Source: Planctomycetaceae bacterium (lineage in GTDB: Bacteria > Planctomycetota > Planctomycetia > Pirellulales > Thermoguttaceae). From it: a DNA stretch of 18,376 nucleotides. The notes beneath the pieces were generated by a model. The model ran no database searches. It was not told the origin of the DNA and saw only the letters and a program-made list of their open reading frames with translations. Both the position numbers and the translations under genes were made by a program. Location: NCBI GenBank assembly GCA_015062085.1, contig SUVI01000073.1, forward strand, positions 1-18,376, written 5' to 3'. Positions 15,934 through 18,376 of this stretch are shown here, one piece after another. How positions within the stretch are numbered: position 1 is the stretch's first letter; each line of letters opens with the position of its first letter.

Positions 15934-16955
15934 GGGAGGGCCTCTTGAGGTTCGGACCGGTCGGCAAGATACCGAAGGAGCTGCACGAGAATGATCCCCG
16001 TGAACATGCACCCGAAAGTGTACATCGCGCAGCAGAGTGCGACTTCCGGCTGATTTTTGAAGTAAATTTCGGCCAGCATGACGCCGAGGCCAGCGTTCTG
16101 CATTCCGACTTCCACCATGAGTGCGCGTGCTTTCCGCATATCGAGCTTCATGAGTTTCGCAGCCAAGAATCCGGCTGTGTAGCCTCCAAAGTTTACGAGA
16201 AGCATCGGAGCGAGCATCTGCATCGGGAAACTGTTGTTGCGATTGCCCGCCACCGCGCACGCGATGATCAGAATGATGACCAGATTCGCGGTGATCTCGC
16301 CGAAATTCTGCGCGAAACGGTTCCATTTTTTCGAGATCCGAGCCAGCGAGAAACCGAGACCGACCGGAAGGACGACGGTGAGCAGGAGCGTTTTCGCCAT
16401 ATCGATGACGACCTGACCGTTGAAGTAGCTCTGATCCGCGCTGCCCGTGCAGCCGAAGCAGGTTCCGAGGATCGCGATCGCAAGGTAAAGCGTCATTGGC
16501 ACGATGAACGGTGAAAGAAGCGTCGCAGAGGTCGTCAGACCCACCGAGTAGCTGACGTTTCCCCGTGCGATCATCGTGAGCATATTCGACGCCATCGCTC
16601 CCGGTACGCACCCGACGAGCATCATGCCGATGAAGTACTCTCCCTTAAGCCCGAAAATGCACGATGCGAGAAACGCCAGAAGCGGCATGGAAAGGTACTG
16701 CGCACACGTTCCTCCCGCGACCTGCGGCCACTGTTTGGCGACGGAACGCAGTTCTTCGACCGGAAGAAGCGAGCCGATCATCAGCATCGTCACCGCGATG
16801 TAGATCTCAGCCATTTTGATCTCGAAGATCCCGCAGTCGATCGGCGGCTGGATAAACGGATCGAAACCCAGTCCGAAATTGGGCCAGTACCATGCCAGGA
16901 CGCACGTGAGCGTGAGCCAGATGATGAGAAATTTGGTCAGGAGTTTACGAAACAT
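15930..16955 (-). CDS. Bile acid:sodium symporter (BASS/SBF) family transporter
   Basis: 341 aa, hydrophobic throughout, with about nine or ten membrane segments. The two crossing-helix signatures of the family are present: VGCVPGAMASN (114-124; usual form CCPGGxxSN) and EVGMQNAGLG (282-291). Bacterial members are sodium-coupled importers of organic anions such as bile acids, pantoate or 2-oxoacids; the substrate cannot be read here. The ATG at 16955 (MFRKLLTKF) begins the natural first helix. The frame is open further up to 17090, but that extension would translate a 9-bp repeat into Phe-Thr-Ile runs and is rejected. The ribosome site is weak. The gene shares the ATGA overlap with the following M28 gene and so forms a two-gene operon. 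Confidence 0.9.
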   Translation of the reverse strand: MFRKLLTKFLIIWLTLTCVLAWYWPNFGLGFDPFIQPPIDCGIFEIKMAEIYIAVTMLMIGSLLPVEELRSVAKQWPQVAGGTCAQYLSMPLLAFLASCIFGLKGEYFIGMMLVGCVPGAMASNMLTMIARGNVSYSVGLTTSATLLSPFIVPMTLYLAIAILGTCFGCTGSADQSYFNGQVVIDMAKTLLLTVVLPVGLGFSLARISKKWNRFAQNFGEITANLVIILIIACAVAGNRNNSFPMQMLAPMLLVNFGGYTAGFLAAKLMKLDMRKARALMVEVGMQNAGLGVMLAEIYFKNQPEVALCCAMYTFGCMFTGIILVQLLRYLADRSEPQEALP

Positions 16956-17031
16956 GATCCAAGGACCGGCGGTTTTTCGTGAACTCCTTCCGTTCTGCGT
17001 GAAGTCACTTTGCTGCCGGGTGAAAAAGGGA

Positions 17032-17064
17032 AAAATGGTGAAAATGGTGAAAATGGTGAAAATG
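17032..17064. repeat. 9-bp tandem repeat upstream of the BASS gene
   Basis: Three full copies of aaaatggtg (17032, 17041, 17050) plus a partial copy to 17064. It lies in the 189-base gap between the iorB stop and the BASS start, near a perfect 14-bp palindrome (17075-17088, GAATTTTAAAATTC). Confidence 0.85.
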
Positions 17065-17097
17065 AAATGGACCTGAATTTTAAAATTCACGAAACGA

Positions 17098-17135
17098 AAA
17101 CGGGACCCGCTCCGAAAAAGAGGCCGGTCCCGTTT
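17098..17135 (-). terminator. Intrinsic terminator after iorB
   Basis: A 10-bp stem AAACGGGACC (17098-17107) with GGTCCCGTTT (17126-17135) and an 18-base loop. On the minus strand the stem ends in TTTTCG. It lies 10 bases past the iorB stop. Confidence 0.7.
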
Positions 17136-17144
17136 GGAAAAGGG

Positions 17145-17735
17145 TCAGAGTTCCGACGGAGCTTTCGCGCCGGTCTGGAATGCCGTGATGTTCAGGTCGA
17201 TGAACTTCGGCTTGACGCACTCGCGGATGGCCTGCTCCCAGATCTCGGAGGTCAGGTTTTCGAGTTTCGTGGAAAGGGCGCCGAGAAGCACGACGTTCGC
17301 GCACTTCGGATTCCCAAGTTCCTGCGCGATCCGGTTCGCGTCGAGGTAGACGAGATTTTTGAAGGACTGCTTCAGGATCTCTTTTGCGTTTTCCGGATAG
17401 ACGGCAGTTCCGGAAGAGACCGTCGTCGGGATGATGACCTGACTGTTCACGACGGCAAGACCGTCCGGAGAAAGGAAGTCGGCGTAGCGGAGCGCTTCGA
17501 TACGCTCGAGCGACATCAGAACGGTCGCCTCACCTTTGGAGACGAGCGGACTGAAGACTTTTTCGCCGTAGCGGATCTGTCCGATGACCGACCCTCCGCG
17601 CTGGGCCATGCCGTGCACTTCGTTAGTCTTCACGTCGAAACCGGCAAACCCTGCGGCCTTCGCAAGGATTTCACTCGCGAGCAGGATCCCCTGACCGCCG
17701 ACACCGGCGAGAACGATACTGGTAGTTTTGTTCAT
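17145..17735 (-). CDS. iorB: Indolepyruvate:ferredoxin oxidoreductase, beta (gamma-domain) subunit
   Basis: 196 aa, full length for the family. Near the N-terminus is GVGGQGILLASEIL (11-24), the glycine-rich opening of the 2-oxoacid:ferredoxin oxidoreductase gamma domain. It is followed by EVHGMAQRGG (39-48), which is highly conserved in this subunit, and a C-terminal NVVLLGALS element. With IorA it forms the cytoplasmic enzyme that oxidatively decarboxylates aryl pyruvates, from aromatic amino acid breakdown, to aryl-acetyl-CoA with ferredoxin as acceptor. Oxygen-sensitive enzymes of this class are typical of anaerobes. It lies 45 bases after iorA in the same direction, in the usual iorAB order, and ends at the hairpin at 17098-17135. 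Confidence 0.95.
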   Translation of the reverse strand: MNKTTSIVLAGVGGQGILLASEILAKAAGFAGFDVKTNEVHGMAQRGGSVIGQIRYGEKVFSPLVSKGEATVLMSLERIEALRYADFLSPDGLAVVNSQVIIPTTVSSGTAVYPENAKEILKQSFKNLVYLDANRIAQELGNPKCANVVLLGALSTKLENLTSEIWEQAIRECVKPKFIDLNITAFQTGAKAPSEL

Positions 17736-17780
17736 GGTTTTTCTTTAAAAATATTAAAGGAATTTTTTGTTCGGGAAATC

Positions 17781-18376
17781 TCACTCGCTGATCGCGCCGA
17801 ATTTGCAGACCTGATTGCACAGGGAGCAGCCGTTGCAGGAAAGCGGGTTGATCGTCGGTTTGTTCTTGTCCGTGCACTCGATCGCCGGGCACCCGGTCTT
17901 CACGCAGACGCGGCAGTTTTTGCACTTTTCCGGGTCGATGCTCCGCACGTTCCCGACGCGCTCTTTCATGATCAGAACGCACGGGCTTTTCGAGATCAGG
18001 AGCCACGGTTCGTCCGATTCCGTCGATTTCTTCAGGATCGCCGTGGTTTCCTCGAAGTTGAGCGGGTCGAATTCCGCGATGTTCTTCATCCCGCACGCTT
18101 TTCCGATCGCCGCGATGTCTGCCGCGTCGGAGGCTTCGCCCATGAGCGTCTGGCCCGTGCCGGGATTGTCCTGGTGACCGGTCATTGCTGTGATGCGGTT
18201 ATCCAGCACGATGACCGTGCAGTTCGCTTTGTTCCACGCGATGTTCAGCAGGCCTGTGATCCCGGAGTGGAAGAACGTCGAGTCGCCCAGAACGCCGACG
18301 ACCTTGCGTTTCTGACCGCTCTGCGCCATACCGTGCGCCATGGAGAAACCGGTCCCCATGCAGATGATCGTATCCA
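17781..18376 (-). CDS. iorA: Indolepyruvate:ferredoxin oxidoreductase, alpha subunit, C-terminal part
   Basis: The frame runs off the right edge of the window, with 197 codons visible. The ATG at 18359 is internal: the codons before it read DTIIC, giving the family's 'D(T)xxCMGxxxxMAHG' stretch. The thiamine-pyrophosphate pocket is seen as GDSTFFHSG and LDNRITAMTGHQDNPGTG (visible residues about 30-74). The C-terminal ferredoxin-like domain has two [4Fe-4S] sites, CKNCRVCVKTGCP and CNGCSLCNQVC. In the second, the usual Pro after the last Cys is Lys (CKFGAI), a minor deviation. The N-terminal half, with the pyrimidine-binding domain, lies outside the window. First gene of the iorAB pair as far as seen. 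Confidence 0.95.
   Translation of the reverse strand, partial: DTIICMGTGFSMAHGMAQSGQKRKVVGVLGDSTFFHSGITGLLNIAWNKANCTVIVLDNRITAMTGHQDNPGTGQTLMGEASDAADIAAIGKACGMKNIAEFDPLNFEETTAILKKSTESDEPWLLISKSPCVLIMKERVGNVRSIDPEKCKNCRVCVKTGCPAIECTDKNKPTINPLSCNGCSLCNQVCKFGAISE

Noticed and set aside
15933..16611. Longer M28 protein starting at 16611
   Set aside because: The extra part is an out-of-frame shadow of the BASS gene; the ATG at 15933 opens a proper signal/anchor helix and overlaps the BASS stop.
16956..17090. N-terminal extension of the BASS transporter
   Set aside because: It would translate a 9-bp repeat into Phe-Thr-Ile runs ahead of the normal first helix; the ATG at 16955 gives the expected family length.

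Overview
The window reads as a chromosomal segment of a GC-moderate, Gram-negative-type bacterium. A member of the Planctomycetota is the best guess. The reasons are a very large protein carrying TlpA-like thioredoxin domains, a sulfatase-family relative whose C-terminal wording matches planctomycetal sulfatases as I remember them, weak or absent Shine-Dalgarno sites at several genes, and a spacer rich in degenerate 'cacgaaaa' repeats. An anaerobic lifestyle is suggested by the indolepyruvate:ferredoxin oxidoreductase genes. The taxonomy is inference; there is no rRNA or marker gene here.

Layout. Bases 2-4840 (+): the 3' part of a giant Ala/Glu-rich protein. It has a Pro-Ala-Glu-Thr minisatellite, about five related helical modules, and thioredoxin domains on the last two only. 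Bases 4997-5932 (+): a shortened, apparently inactive sulfatase-fold protein. Bases 6001-9923 (-): a three-gene run in transcription order, namely a phosphohexomutase, a small DUF486/DMT membrane protein, and an Eco57I-type adenine DNA methyltransferase whose 5' end carries a minisatellite and an A9 tract. Bases 9924-11626: about 1.7 kb with no convincing gene, containing an inverted repeat pair and AT-rich palindromes. Bases 11749-13281 (+): a secreted polysaccharide deacetylase with a clear promoter, ending at a two-way terminator shared with ribBA (13379-14656, -). Bases 14779-16955 (-): a BASS-family transporter translationally coupled to a membrane-anchored glutaminyl-cyclase-like M28 protein. 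Bases 17145-18376 (-): iorB and the 3' part of iorA, which runs off the window.

Most genes are ordinary metabolism: riboflavin precursor synthesis, sugar-phosphate mutation and 2-oxoacid:ferredoxin oxidoreduction. The parts that deserve a second look are the modular thioredoxin giant with its degenerate sulfatase neighbour, the repeat-bearing methyltransferase that could be expressed variably, the repeat-filled spacer, and the ATGA-coupled transporter and cyclase-like pair. I found no CRISPR array, tRNA, rRNA, prophage or intact insertion sequence.
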